Assembly (NCBI GenBank): GCA_003167415.1
Contig: PMTF01000015.1
Coordinates: forward strand, 56,006-120,005
Length of the DNA: 64,000 bases
Direction: 5' to 3'
Source of the DNA: Acidimicrobiaceae bacterium
GTDB taxonomy: Bacteria > Actinomycetota > Acidimicrobiia > Acidimicrobiales > RAAP-2
The notes below the pieces were generated by a model, which did no database searches, was not told the origin of the DNA, and saw only the letters and a list, made by a program, of their open reading frames with translations. Position numbers and translations under genes: made by a program. Of the stretch, positions 35,537 to 43,280 are shown piece by piece (the stretch's first letter is position 1; each line of letters begins with the position of its first letter).

Positions 35537-35893
35537 TTGAGGTTCGTTCTTGACGAAGACTGCGATGTGGGTCTTGTGCGTATTTTTGCGAAGGCTCATC
35601 ATCAGTGCTGGTCAATAAGAGACGCTGGCTTAACCCGCGCCGGAGACGATGAAGTTGCGGTCTATGCGGATGACAAGGGTGCGGTATTGATTTCGCACGA
35701 TCAAGAGTTGTTTGACCGAAGACGTGAACGAGACTTCGGGCATCATATTTACCTCAAGTGCTTGGAGTATGACGCCCGCAAGGTGGTCCGTGTGCATCTA
35801 GATGAAATCGTTCGGCTGCTCGATGGAACGCAAACACGCATCTTGAAGGTCACCACATCATCGGTAACCGTCGTGCCGCCTCGACGACTGTAA
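35537..35893 (+). CDS. DUF5615 PIN-like toxin candidate
   Basis: 118-aa protein starting (TTG) MRFVLDEDCDVGLVRIF, with the acidic PIN-type residues LDED at strand 1, GDDEVAVYA, and SHDQELFD. This is the pattern of DUF5615 (COG4634, VapC-related). Expected role: ribonuclease toxin neutralised by the upstream DUF433 protein. The 9-bp spacing and same strand support a two-gene TA operon. Confidence 0.8.
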   Translation: MRFVLDEDCDVGLVRIFAKAHHQCWSIRDAGLTRAGDDEVAVYADDKGAVLISHDQELFDRRRERDFGHHIYLKCLEYDARKVVRVHLDEIVRLLDGTQTRILKVTTSSVTVVPPRRL

Positions 35894-36023
35894 TTCACGG
35901 CAAGATATTTGGGAAGCAAGCTGAAGACCGGACACGTTGACAACCTCCGGTGCAGGGTTGCAATATTGTTGAGTCGGTTTATCGCTAACAGTTTGCACCG
36001 AGAGAAGATGCGAAACTTTGGGA

Positions 36024-36629
36024 ATGTCGAGTGAATCTGACGGAGTTCTGACGTATCGGAAAGTTCCCTTTGAATGGACTACGGGGCAGGCGATAGTCGA
36101 AAGAGTTCCAAGGGCGGGAATCTCTTGGATTACATCCGACATAGACGCGCGCTTCGTTGACGTCGTCGCAAAATGCCTGGCAACTTCGCTCGACACTTCA
36201 GACAAAGCGGCGGTTCGATCGATGGGTCCAACCACCGCTGCCCGAACTCTTTTGGAATCAGCGCCCAAATGGCAGGTCAGCCGAGAGGTCGATTGGTGGC
36301 GCTTACTTTTTTACCTGGGCGTACCCGTTGGGTTCGTCCTGCCCATCACATTCGACGTAATGGAACAATCTGGTGTACTACAGGGCTCAATTTTTCACAC
36401 GGGCGTGATTCCTGACGCACGCGGAAAAGGATTCGGTCGGCTCCTGCTTAGGGAATCCGTACGGATCCTTGTCGATGGCGGCGTTCAACGTATCTACTGT
36501 GATACTGACGAGACGAATGTGCCAATGATTCACTTGTTTGAGTCGGAAGGTTGGGGGCGGTTGCCGATCCGCGAAGTGCCACTGCCCTTTGGTTTCACAC
36601 CGGGAGATATGAAGAAGATCAAGAGTTAG
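36024..36629 (+). CDS. GNAT-family N-acetyltransferase
   Basis: 201-aa acetyltransferase. The C-terminal fold has IFHTGVIPDARGKGFGRLLLRESV (motif A with acetyl-CoA loop RGKGFG) and IYCDTDETNVPMIHLFESEGW (motif B, N-P-type helix). The N-terminal ~80 residues are additional. ATG at 36024 is preferred to TTG 36018. It is flanked by a toxin gene and a methyltransferase. Substrate cannot be assigned. Confidence 0.8.
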   Translation: MSSESDGVLTYRKVPFEWTTGQAIVERVPRAGISWITSDIDARFVDVVAKCLATSLDTSDKAAVRSMGPTTAARTLLESAPKWQVSREVDWWRLLFYLGVPVGFVLPITFDVMEQSGVLQGSIFHTGVIPDARGKGFGRLLLRESVRILVDGGVQRIYCDTDETNVPMIHLFESEGWGRLPIREVPLPFGFTPGDMKKIKS

Positions 36630-36736
36630 CCGGGGTGCGTTTCAAATTGATTCGGCACAATTAACCACCAGCGCAAGGTTGCTGAACAGTTGCGATGGGC
36701 CTCCGACTTCAGCGAATGTCCTTGTGCGAGAGTCGT

Positions 36737-37564
36737 ATGATGGAGTTCGACCCGCAGGCATTCCAGGGCACTGCTGAGTATTACGCGATAGGACGTCCGC
36801 CGTACTCCGATCAATTGGTCGACATCATGAGCCGCGAATTATCGCTGAACGGTACGGGTCAGCTTCTCGACGTGGGTTGCGGACCCGGTGTCTTGGAGTT
36901 GGAGCTTGCCAGGCTGGTCCGCCAGACGGTTGCGCTCGATCCCGAAGCTGGCATGTTGCGAGAGGGACAGCGACGCTGCCTACGGGCAGGAGTTGAGAAT
37001 GTTCGCTGGATTCAAGGAGCGGCGGAAGATATCCCCACGCTGGGTGTAGGGCCGTGTCGGGTGGTCACGTTCGGCCAGTCGTTTCATCGTGTTCGTCAGT
37101 TGGAAGTCGCCGAGTCCGTCTACGACCTCCTTGAGCCGGGTGGTTCGCTGGTCCTGATCTCGAACGAAGTCGACGGCCGGCCGCTTCCAGACGGCCCGGG
37201 CTATCCGGATATTCCACGCGCTGCGGTAAGGGAACTCATCGTCGCTTATCTCGGTGAGGGTACGCGCCAATATCTCGGGCCATGGCTGCAGGGCTTGGCG
37301 ACGAAATTTGAAAACACGCTGATGCAGACTCGATTCGGTGGCTCGCGCACCATCTACGCACCTGGGCGTTCAGACTTGATTAGTGATGTCGATACCGTCG
37401 TGGCCAACTACTATTCGATGTCCTATTCGGCCCCGCGTCTCTTTGGAGATCGCCGAGTTGAGTTCGAAGACGATTTACGCCGTCTTCTCTGCGAGCATTC
37501 ACCTACTGGTCTCTTTTGGGACTGGCCGGGCGATACAGAACTCGTCATAGCGACGAAGCCCTGA
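36737..37564 (+). CDS. class I SAM-dependent methyltransferase
   Basis: 275 aa from ATG 36737 (a longer frame to 36695 exists). The Rossmann motif I is LLDVGCGPGVLELELARL, motif II is VALDPEAGMLREGQRRC, and GAAEDIP and VVTFGQSFHRV follow, as in the Methyltransf_11/UbiE group. Probably methylates a small molecule. It forms, with the two acetyltransferases, a cargo group that looks like tailoring or resistance enzymes. Confidence 0.85.
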   Translation: MMEFDPQAFQGTAEYYAIGRPPYSDQLVDIMSRELSLNGTGQLLDVGCGPGVLELELARLVRQTVALDPEAGMLREGQRRCLRAGVENVRWIQGAAEDIPTLGVGPCRVVTFGQSFHRVRQLEVAESVYDLLEPGGSLVLISNEVDGRPLPDGPGYPDIPRAAVRELIVAYLGEGTRQYLGPWLQGLATKFENTLMQTRFGGSRTIYAPGRSDLISDVDTVVANYYSMSYSAPRLFGDRRVEFEDDLRRLLCEHSPTGLFWDWPGDTELVIATKP

Positions 37565-37870
37565 AATAGGTGGCGTCCTGTGCTCTGAGCGAGCCGTCCA
37601 ATCAAAGAATCCTCCAATACGTGTTGGCAGAACTGTTGCTTCGGGTCTCTGACCTGACTCGTCACGGCCTGTTGCTGACGACTCCTCATCCTCTTGCACG
37701 ACGTTCAATGTAAGCAACCGAGCTAGCAATCCCAAAAAACAAAGAGACTCTTCGGGAAAAGTCAGCGGACGAGAACGGCCCACCGCGCCTTAAACCGGGT
37801 ACTGGAAAAAAAAGCAAAGTCGAAGTCACGAAAATCTGTGAGCCAATCCCAAGAGGGTGATTGAACACCA
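37565..37870. other. intergenic, no gene seen
   Basis: 306 bp between the methyltransferase and the convergent GntR gene. I see no hairpin terminator or ORF that I would support. Confidence 0.5.
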
Positions 37871-38218
37871 TTAACCGTGAACTTGGATCAGGGCGACAAC
37901 TTCATCTCGTCGATATCCCTGTGTCCGAGCAAAGTCAAGTAATTCTTCGATGCGCATTAGCACTGCGCCGCGCTGAGGAGTACCTACGACTCTTACACCG
38001 CGACCACGTGTGAAGTCGAGTAACCCTTCGTCACGGAGAATGTGTAAAGCGCGAATCACGGTGTTCTTGTTTACGCCAAGTACGGTCGCCAGGTCTACTG
38101 CCGGGGGAAGACGTTCGCCCTGAGCAGCCTCGCCGTCAGCGATGGCTCGACGAATCTCTGCGGCCACTTGATCGTGAAGCGTGACCGGTTCCTTCTTGTT
38201 GACCTTTGATATTTGCAT
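37871..38218 (-). CDS. GntR-family regulator, YtrA-like
   Basis: 115 aa from the ATG at 38218; the frame is open further to 38272, but that would overlap the divergent gene's upstream region. The winged HTH is complete (LHDQVAAEIRRAIADGEAAQGERLPPAVDLATVLGVNKNTVIRALHILRDEGLLDFTRGRGVRV), with a short helical tail. It is divergent from the DUF4232-like gene, with 47 bp between starts. A near-palindrome lies in the gap, so it probably controls both. Confidence 0.85.
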   Translation of the reverse strand: MQISKVNKKEPVTLHDQVAAEIRRAIADGEAAQGERLPPAVDLATVLGVNKNTVIRALHILRDEGLLDFTRGRGVRVVGTPQRGAVLMRIEELLDFARTQGYRRDEVVALIQVHG

Positions 38219-38221
38219 AGA

Positions 38222-38236
38222 ACTACTCTGAATAGT
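38222..38236. promoter_or_regulatory. imperfect palindrome between divergent GntR and DUF4232-like genes
   Basis: ACTACTCTGAATAGT matches its own reverse complement at 12 of 15 positions (ACTAyTC-N-GArTAGT). Lying between two divergent starts and 4 bp from the gntR start, it is a likely operator for the GntR protein. Confidence 0.6.
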
Positions 38237-38265
38237 ATCATCAGAAACGCCAGAGAGGAAACGCG

Positions 38266-38970
38266 ATGACAATCATTTCAACCGAGCAAACCGAATCCGC
38301 TGAGGGCACAAATCCCTCGGAGCTGTTGATCAAGGAGGCTCGTGAGGCTTCAAGACGGCGTCGTCTGGGCTGGCTCACTGTCTTCATTGTCGCCGCCCTT
38401 GTGGCTTTATTGATTGTCGCGCTAGTTGTCGGAATCTCGAAGCCGACGCAGCAAATCGGGAGTGGGAACAAAAACCCGAAGGGAAGTGCCCAAGCCATCT
38501 TGCCGTGCGCCGCAACTGCAGTATCGATTTCAAACGGACCATATGTGGGAGGCGCCCAGGAAGAAGATGCTCACTCGCTCACGATCACGAATACGAGTTC
38601 GAACGCATGTCTCATGAGCGGTTTTCCACGACTGGTTGTGTATGGACCCACGGGCAGGATCATCCGATTTTCTCTGGTGCATCATGCGACCGGCGGATAC
38701 GCAATGACCTCGAAGCCGCCGAAGCCGTTTGCGCTAGCTCCACATAAATCGGCGTACGTGTTCTTCGCGCAAACTGCCTGCATGGTTGGAGCCGAGACGA
38801 CAACGTCCAAAGTCGCCCTCATCTTGCCGAAGGCGTTGCACCCGTCGAAGGCTTTGACTTTGCTCAATCCAATCGCGCATTGCATCGGACAAAGTGCCAG
38901 TTATGCCAACCCGATAGCGATCTCTCCGATTGAGCCCACTGTGCGTGCGACCGAGGATTATCACTCGTAG
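38266..38970 (+). CDS. membrane-anchored DUF4232-like protein
   Basis: 234 aa: short cytoplasmic N-terminus, one membrane helix (LGWLTVFIVAALVALLIVALVVGI, about residues 40-65), then an extracellular domain with four Cys (PCAATAVSIS, NACLMSGFPRL, TACMVGAE, AHCIGQ). The region from ITNTSSNACLMSGFPRLVVYGPTGRII matches the DUF4232 pattern of secreted mycobacterial and other actinobacterial proteins. The function is unknown. It is probably regulated by the divergent GntR protein. Confidence 0.7.
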   Translation: MTIISTEQTESAEGTNPSELLIKEAREASRRRRLGWLTVFIVAALVALLIVALVVGISKPTQQIGSGNKNPKGSAQAILPCAATAVSISNGPYVGGAQEEDAHSLTITNTSSNACLMSGFPRLVVYGPTGRIIRFSLVHHATGGYAMTSKPPKPFALAPHKSAYVFFAQTACMVGAETTTSKVALILPKALHPSKALTLLNPIAHCIGQSASYANPIAISPIEPTVRATEDYHS

Positions 38971-39196
38971 ATACGACGAGTTGCCTCGTCGAGTCTGTGC
39001 AGGTCGACAATCTGCCTGTGGATTGCCAAATCGGCGAGTGCAGTAGCCAGGAACTGATCACGAAATTCCGTCAGCAACGGCGTCAGGAACGCCAAAAAAT
39101 TTGAGCACTCACCGGCAAATCTCAGTGGACAAAAAGTGCTACGGTTTGGCGAGATTTGGACGGCATAAAGAAGTGCTGAACAGGAAATATGGGCAT

Positions 39197-39239
39197 GACC
39201 CGCAAGGGGTCGCAGGTTCAAGTCCTGTACGGCCCACCA
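39197..39239 (+). other. tRNA 3' fragment (attachment-site remnant), class II-like
   Basis: The sequence ends with a good T-arm (GCAGGTTCAAGTCCTGT), acceptor 3' strand (ACGGCCC), A73 and an encoded CCA. Before it, GACCC-GCAAG-GGGTC folds as a hairpin like the long variable arm of tRNA-Leu or tRNA-Ser (A73 favours Leu). No 5' half exists upstream, so this is a partial copy and not a working tRNA gene. It resembles the 3' duplications made by tRNA-targeting integrases. Confidence 0.7.
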
Positions 39240-39246
39240 TTCAAAG

Positions 39247-39266
39247 CCTTGCAATTGCAAGGTTTT
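39247..39266 (+). terminator. tRNA-type terminator after the fragment
   Basis: CCTTGCAATTGCAAGG is a perfect 16-bp palindrome, followed by TTTT, 7 bp after the encoded CCA. It looks like the original transcription terminator of the tRNA whose 3' end is duplicated here. Confidence 0.65.
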
Positions 39267-39350
39267 CACTCCTTACCGCCCACCGTCCGAAGGTAGACCG
39301 ACCGTTGTGTAAGCAACCATGTCAGCAGCGGCGGTAACTAGCGGCGGTAA

Positions 39351-39482
39351 CTAGCGGCGCACAAACGCGGAAACGGAGAAGGTTCCATCTATCGTCGCGA
39401 GGTCGATGGGCGATGGATTGGCTCGATCGTGGTGGGTTCACCTCAACGGGTCGGCGTCGGTACTCCATTGACAGTCGAATGA
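39351..39482 (+). pseudogene. tyrosine integrase relic (N-terminal piece)
   Basis: The frame reads KRGNGEGSIYRREVDGRWIGSIVVG, the typical N-terminal DNA-binding start of phage and element tyrosine integrases, then stops at 39480-39482. No start codon or catalytic part is present. The nearby tRNA 3' fragment fits the idea that an element once inserted here and decayed. GGTAACTAGCGGC is duplicated just upstream. Confidence 0.7.
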
Positions 39483-39570
39483 AGATATCTCGTCCAGCGA
39501 TGACACGGAAGGGCCGATTTTTCGATATTCCGTTGAGTTCTATTCGCGGTTAATCGTCTCTGCGCAGTCC

Positions 39571-40002
39571 TTACGATCGATCCTCTAGAGTCAGGCGCAC
39601 GGCGTCGTCGACCGTTGCGAACGGCGGTGGCACAGTGCTCGTCGTCGCTGCCAATCTTGCGAGCTCTTCGTAAAACGTGTCGGGCAGCGCCGTACCGTTC
39701 GGTTTCGATGCTCCGGTGAGAACAATGACTCTTCGCTCCCGCCGCTGCCACTTGAGATAGAGCCGATAGAGGGTCTGGTCGTGGCGGTCTCTCGCCTCGT
39801 GCAGGTCTGCGCAAATCCCACTCATGGGGTCGTGGGAAGTGGTGTCCCGCCACTGATCAGGTCCGGTGCTGCGAACTGCATCTAGGATCGCAAGAAGTTG
39901 TCGCCGGACGTTGACTGGTTGATCTTGGAGAAACGCGAGCGCTGGAATGGTGCGCTCGCTTCCCTTCGTTACGACGAGCCATTCCACAGTCCATCGCGCC
40001 AT
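39571..40002 (-). CDS. HigB/RelE-like toxin (Gp49-type)
   Basis: 143 aa. The pattern LQDQPVNVRRQLLAILDAVRSTGP ... LHEARDRHDQTLYRLYLKWQRRERRVIVLTGASKPN matches the HigB/Gp49-like RelE superfamily (core LxExR, YR, then strand VxLxGxxKxx). The extra 35 C-terminal residues are unusual. It is divergent from an XRE-family gene, with a shared 72-bp control region holding a perfect palindrome. Confidence 0.7.
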   Translation of the reverse strand: MARWTVEWLVVTKGSERTIPALAFLQDQPVNVRRQLLAILDAVRSTGPDQWRDTTSHDPMSGICADLHEARDRHDQTLYRLYLKWQRRERRVIVLTGASKPNGTALPDTFYEELARLAATTSTVPPPFATVDDAVRLTLEDRS

Positions 40003-40036
40003 GGGATTACCGCACTGTCATTGATGAATTGAGACT

Positions 40037-40056
40037 GTGTTGCATATATGCAACAC
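40037..40056. promoter_or_regulatory. 20-bp perfect palindrome, probable TA operator
   Basis: GTGTTGCATATATGCAACAC is fully self-complementary. It lies between the divergent HigB-like and XRE genes, 18 bp before the XRE start, and overlaps the likely promoters for both. Confidence 0.8.
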
Positions 40057-40074
40057 ATCGCCTAGACTGAAGCC

Positions 40075-40545
40075 ATGACTGAGAACACTGCACACTCAAC
40101 TATTGAAGCCTTTCTTATTGGCGATGGTGGGCGCGAAGCGCACGCTCAGAACGTTCGATCACTACTTGCTCGTAATGCACTTCTTGTACTACTCGAAACG
40201 TCGCGGGTGGCTGAAGGCATCACCAAAATCGATCTGGCGAAACGGGCCGGTCTCGACGCATCTAGCGTTCGCCGTCTCCTTACGTCAAAGACGGCGAACC
40301 CAACAACAGATAACGCCTTTCGTCTGATGGCGGCGATGGGTATCACGCTCGAGGCTACACTACCAACGGGGAAGCGAGTCTCGTTGGTTGAAGGGCGCCG
40401 TGGCGCTGCAGCGACCAGGCGCAGTGCTGCCAAGAAGGTTGCGGTCAAAACGGCCACCCAAAAGAAGACGGTTACCTGCAAGCAGTGTGCTGCCAAGAAG
40501 GTTTCCGGTAAAAGAGCCGTCGCAAAGAAGAAGGTGGCTGTCTAG
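40075..40545 (+). CDS. XRE-family HTH protein with histone H1-like tail
   Basis: 156 aa. The HTH (ITKIDLAKRAGLDASSVRRLLTSKTANPTTDNAFRLMAAMG) is like those of HigA-type antitoxins. From about residue 105 the sequence becomes Ala/Lys-rich (AATRRSAAKKVAVKTATQKKTVTCKQCAAKKVSGKRAVAKKKVAV), a repeat of AAKK units like a histone H1 tail, with one CxxC. The -10-like TAGACT lies just upstream of the ATG. It is presumably the antitoxin of the divergent toxin. Confidence 0.78.
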   Translation: MTENTAHSTIEAFLIGDGGREAHAQNVRSLLARNALLVLLETSRVAEGITKIDLAKRAGLDASSVRRLLTSKTANPTTDNAFRLMAAMGITLEATLPTGKRVSLVEGRRGAAATRRSAAKKVAVKTATQKKTVTCKQCAAKKVSGKRAVAKKKVAV

Positions 40546-40783
40546 GTCGAATCTTTGGTATTGCGCTCTTACCATCCGCAGAAATTGTGCATGCCGATGG
40601 TTCGCTTCCTCTGCGAGTCGTAAACGTCCAGCACAGCATCCGATCGAACTTGGACGGACAGAGAGTTCAATGCAATGACAGATGGAACGAGTTCGATAAT
40701 GGTTGGGTCCGCCAAGAGATTTGCGACTGTATATCATTCCAGGTCTACAGTGCTCCTGCCATCTGATCAATCCGTAGCGAAAA
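40546..40783. other. intergenic, no gene seen
   Basis: About 240 bp after the XRE gene; no convincing ORF or structure. Confidence 0.5.
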
Positions 40784-41338
40784 TTGAGAGTAGATGACGT
40801 GGACGCGCTGCTTAGAGCCTTTCCGAATTACTCGCTCCCAGAACCCCCGGATGACGCGGATGACGACGAACCTGACACCACGGTTGCCGACTGGCAGTTG
40901 TAAGACGAGGGTAGTCTCGCGGATATAGGTGAACTTGAAAATCAAGCGATTTACAACAAGATTCGAGGGCTCGTTACCGAATGGCCAGAAGTGTGTCCGG
41001 AGCCGTCGGAATTGCTGGCGCAAACGCTGGGCGAGGCGATGGCGCAAATTGACACCTTGCAGAGAATGATCGCTGATGAGATTGACGACCAGCACTTGAA
41101 CGGAGCGCCTTATTCATCACTCATCCCGAGAGAACCGTTCCGCTTTTTCGGTACATGTCTGCGCTACTTTGTCAATTCACGGGCGACCTTCGCTGAAACA
41201 ACGGTCCTAATTGCGCCCGACGCAAACAATTTCTCACCCCGTGGCGAGAGACATTGCTCGACAACGTTGGAGAACTGCGACCGTTGCGTTGGGTCACTCG
41301 GGATAACAACTGTTGAGTGCGGATCATCGCGCCGATGA
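40784..41338 (+). pseudogene. decayed conjugation gene(s), DUF4913-related
   Basis: The frame from 40784 (VDALLRAFPNYSLPEPPDDADDD...) is interrupted by TAA at 40901-40903 and continues with EPSELLAQTLGEAMAQIDTLQ. Toward the 3' end another frame reads ALLCQFTGDLR, then a stop, and a second reads ARDIARQRWRTATVALGHSG. Both match the C-terminal end of the intact DUF4913 gene at 18138. 25 bp (41277-41301) are identical to 18597-18621. So this is the remnant of a second, related element. Confidence 0.7.
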
Positions 41339-41402
41339 AGCGTCGAAAGGACGAAGCTCCACAAGATGAGGTGGCCCACCGCTAGTGCTTCGAGGAAGAA
41401 TG

Positions 41403-41528
41403 AATGAGAACGAATTGACCACAGCGCGAGGTGCCACGACACAGCTCGAGGGTCGGTCAATCCAACTCGCAAACCGCGCCACGATAAGCCTTGCCGAATC
41501 CGCGGGGATTCTCGGCACAGCCGTCTGA
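41403..41528 (+). other. possible excisionase fragment
   Basis: Short ORF MNENELTTARGATTQLEGRS ... ISLAESAGILGTAV resembles the first helix-turn of an excisionase (compare MISLGDAAQMLGIHRTTAW in the gene that follows) but is truncated. Possibly a partial duplication. Confidence 0.35.
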
Positions 41529-41565
41529 GGTCGCACCCAGCGTCGGAGTAGAAGTCGGAGAATCC

Positions 41566-41871
41566 GTGAAACAGGTAACGAAGAACAGATCAGCGGCAAA
41601 GAACACGGTTACGGATGTCCGCGACGATGAGAAGCCCAACATCAACAACGAGTCTTTGATGATCAGTCTTGGTGATGCGGCGCAGATGCTAGGAATCCAC
41701 CGTACGACTGCCTGGGCGATACATGACCGCGGCGACTTTCCGGTGCCGGTGATCAAGGTCGGCGGTCATTGGCGTGTCGTGCGCGCGCATCTCCATCACT
41801 TCATTAACACCGGAGAAAGGGTGACGCTGCCGTTCAATCCGATCTCTGATTCAACGTTTACTGCGCGCTGA
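41566..41871 (+). CDS. excisionase-like HTH protein
   Basis: 101 aa from GTG 41566, which follows GGAGAA. The HTH (LMISLGDAAQMLGIHRTTAWAIHDRGDFPVPVIKVGGHWRVVRAHLHHFI) is an HTH_17/excisionase pattern. Its stop overlaps the integrase 3' end on the other strand by 21 bp. A convergent xis-int arrangement is common; it may be the directionality factor of the tRNA-Lys element. Confidence 0.75.
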   Translation: MKQVTKNRSAAKNTVTDVRDDEKPNINNESLMISLGDAAQMLGIHRTTAWAIHDRGDFPVPVIKVGGHWRVVRAHLHHFINTGERVTLPFNPISDSTFTAR

Positions 41872-43059
41872 ATTCTTCTTGGAAGGCTGGTGCTTCTTCG
41901 CACTCGTCTTCTTGTCGGGCGCTGATGTCGCCACACTCACTCGGTCATCCATAAAGCCAGCGGCTTCCTGGTCGCTCGCCTTAACGAAGTGTGAGTACAC
42001 CGACAAGGTAGTCGCCGGATTTGCGTGACCAAGTCGCCCAGACACGGTGCGTACTGGCAGTCCTCCAGCCATCATTTCCGTCGCTGCGAAGTGACGAAGG
42101 TCGTGAAGACGCATGTTGTGGTATCCGAGCTCGCGCTTTATCTCTGCGAACTTGTGAGTCACGTTGCCCGGAGTCCACGGCTTATGGCCATCAGGTTCGT
42201 GGGAAAACATGTAACTGTCTCCCCGCACGCTCTCGCCGACCAACGCGGCGCGTTCCTCAGCGTTTCGACGCTGGGCTTCGAATACCTCCATCGTTGACTT
42301 TCCGAGCGCGATGCTGCGACTCGCGTGAGTCTTCGTGTCCTTCCTGCGCAACCCTCCGGGCACTTCGATGATGGAGTTTTCGATCGTCAGGGTTGCATTC
42401 TTGAAATCGAGATTGTCCCAGTAGAGCGCGCATATCTCACCCCTGCGGGCACCGGTGGTTGCGGCCACGCGGATGAAATTGCCGAATTGCTCATCGCGTT
42501 CATAGGCCGCGCGCAAGAGCTGGCTCACTTCATCTGGGTCGGGGGGAGTGAGGTCAGCCTTCTCCTGGCGTGGCGGCGTCGCGTTGATAGCGGGGTTGTT
42601 GGCAATCCAACCCCAAAGCACCGCCTGGCGCATTGACCGGCGAATGATTGCGTGGATCTGACGGACAGTCGAGTGGGAGAGTTCGAATCTGTCGACGAGC
42701 CCGTCGTAGAGGTTGTCAAGGTCGATCGATTGGATGCTGCTCACTTGGCGGTTTCCAAGAGCGGGGTAGACCCGGTTCTCCAGAAGGTTCCTATACGTCC
42801 GCTGGGTGGTCGGACTCTGGTTGCGTTTATTCATATTGAGCCAGCGCTCGGTGAGATCTCGAAAGGTCGCCGATGAGGTCGCGAGGAGTCTTCCCGCGTC
42901 TGCCTCGGCGATCATGGCGTTAAGCACCTTCTGGGCTTCTCGCTTAGTTCCCTTTACGTTTTTGCTGAGCCGTCTGAGTTCGCCGGTAACGGGGTCTCGT
43001 CCGATCGCGTACCTGACCTGCCAGACGCCGGGGTATTTCTCTCGAATGCTTCCACTCAT
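41851..43059 (-). CDS. tyrosine recombinase/integrase
   Basis: 402 aa, complete. The N-terminal arm-binding segment (IREKYPGVWQVRYAIGRDPVTGE) and SAM-like core-binding domain precede the catalytic domain: Arg I in ATTGARRGEICALYW (about 207), HxxR in LHDLRHFAATEMMAGG (about 316), and Tyr in SVYSHF (about 354). It reads away from the tRNA-Lys 3' end 110 bp upstream, a normal int-att arrangement, so tRNA-Lys is its likely attachment site. Confidence 0.92.
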   Translation of the reverse strand: MSGSIREKYPGVWQVRYAIGRDPVTGELRRLSKNVKGTKREAQKVLNAMIAEADAGRLLATSSATFRDLTERWLNMNKRNQSPTTQRTYRNLLENRVYPALGNRQVSSIQSIDLDNLYDGLVDRFELSHSTVRQIHAIIRRSMRQAVLWGWIANNPAINATPPRQEKADLTPPDPDEVSQLLRAAYERDEQFGNFIRVAATTGARRGEICALYWDNLDFKNATLTIENSIIEVPGGLRRKDTKTHASRSIALGKSTMEVFEAQRRNAEERAALVGESVRGDSYMFSHEPDGHKPWTPGNVTHKFAEIKRELGYHNMRLHDLRHFAATEMMAGGLPVRTVSGRLGHANPATTLSVYSHFVKASDQEAAGFMDDRVSVATSAPDKKTSAKKHQPSKKNSARSKR

Positions 43060-43169
43060 TGGATTTTCAACGTATCACCAAAGCGGAGCAGATGGGCCTA
43101 AAATGGGCCTGTTGGCGGTTCCTTGAATCACTTGAACTTTAAAAAACTATTTCTTATCAGGGACTTCTC
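43060..43169. other. attachment region next to tRNA-Lys
   Basis: Sequence between the integrase start and the tRNA 3' end, the expected arm-site and att region. An AAAAAACTATTT tract lies in the middle. No copy of the tRNA-Lys 3' end was found elsewhere in the window by eye, so the other end of the element is not visible. Confidence 0.5.
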
Positions 43170-43245
43170 TGGTGCGCCGGCCGGGACTTGAACCCGGAAC
43201 CTGTTGATTAAGAGTCAAATGCTCTGCCAATTGAGCTACCGGCGC
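43170..43245 (-). tRNA. tRNA-Lys (anticodon CTT)
   Basis: 76 nt with encoded CCA. Acceptor GCGCCGG/CCGGCGC, D-arm GCTC...GAGC, anticodon loop CTCTTAA (CTT), T-arm CCGGG-TTCAAGT-CCCGG. It forms the right boundary of the mobile DNA. Confidence 0.95.
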
Positions 43246-43280
43246 GAGACGAGTCTAACCAAACACCGGCGCCCAATGAA

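Noticed and set aside
38961-39269. Minus-strand protein containing WAVQDLNLRPL
   Set aside because: The peptide is the reverse translation of a tRNA 3' end and is seen as an artefact at attachment sites; no gene is supported.
40991-41338. Complete 115-aa gene at this position
   Set aside because: It is the back part of a frame interrupted by TAA at 40901, and its end overlaps DUF4913 remnants in other frames.
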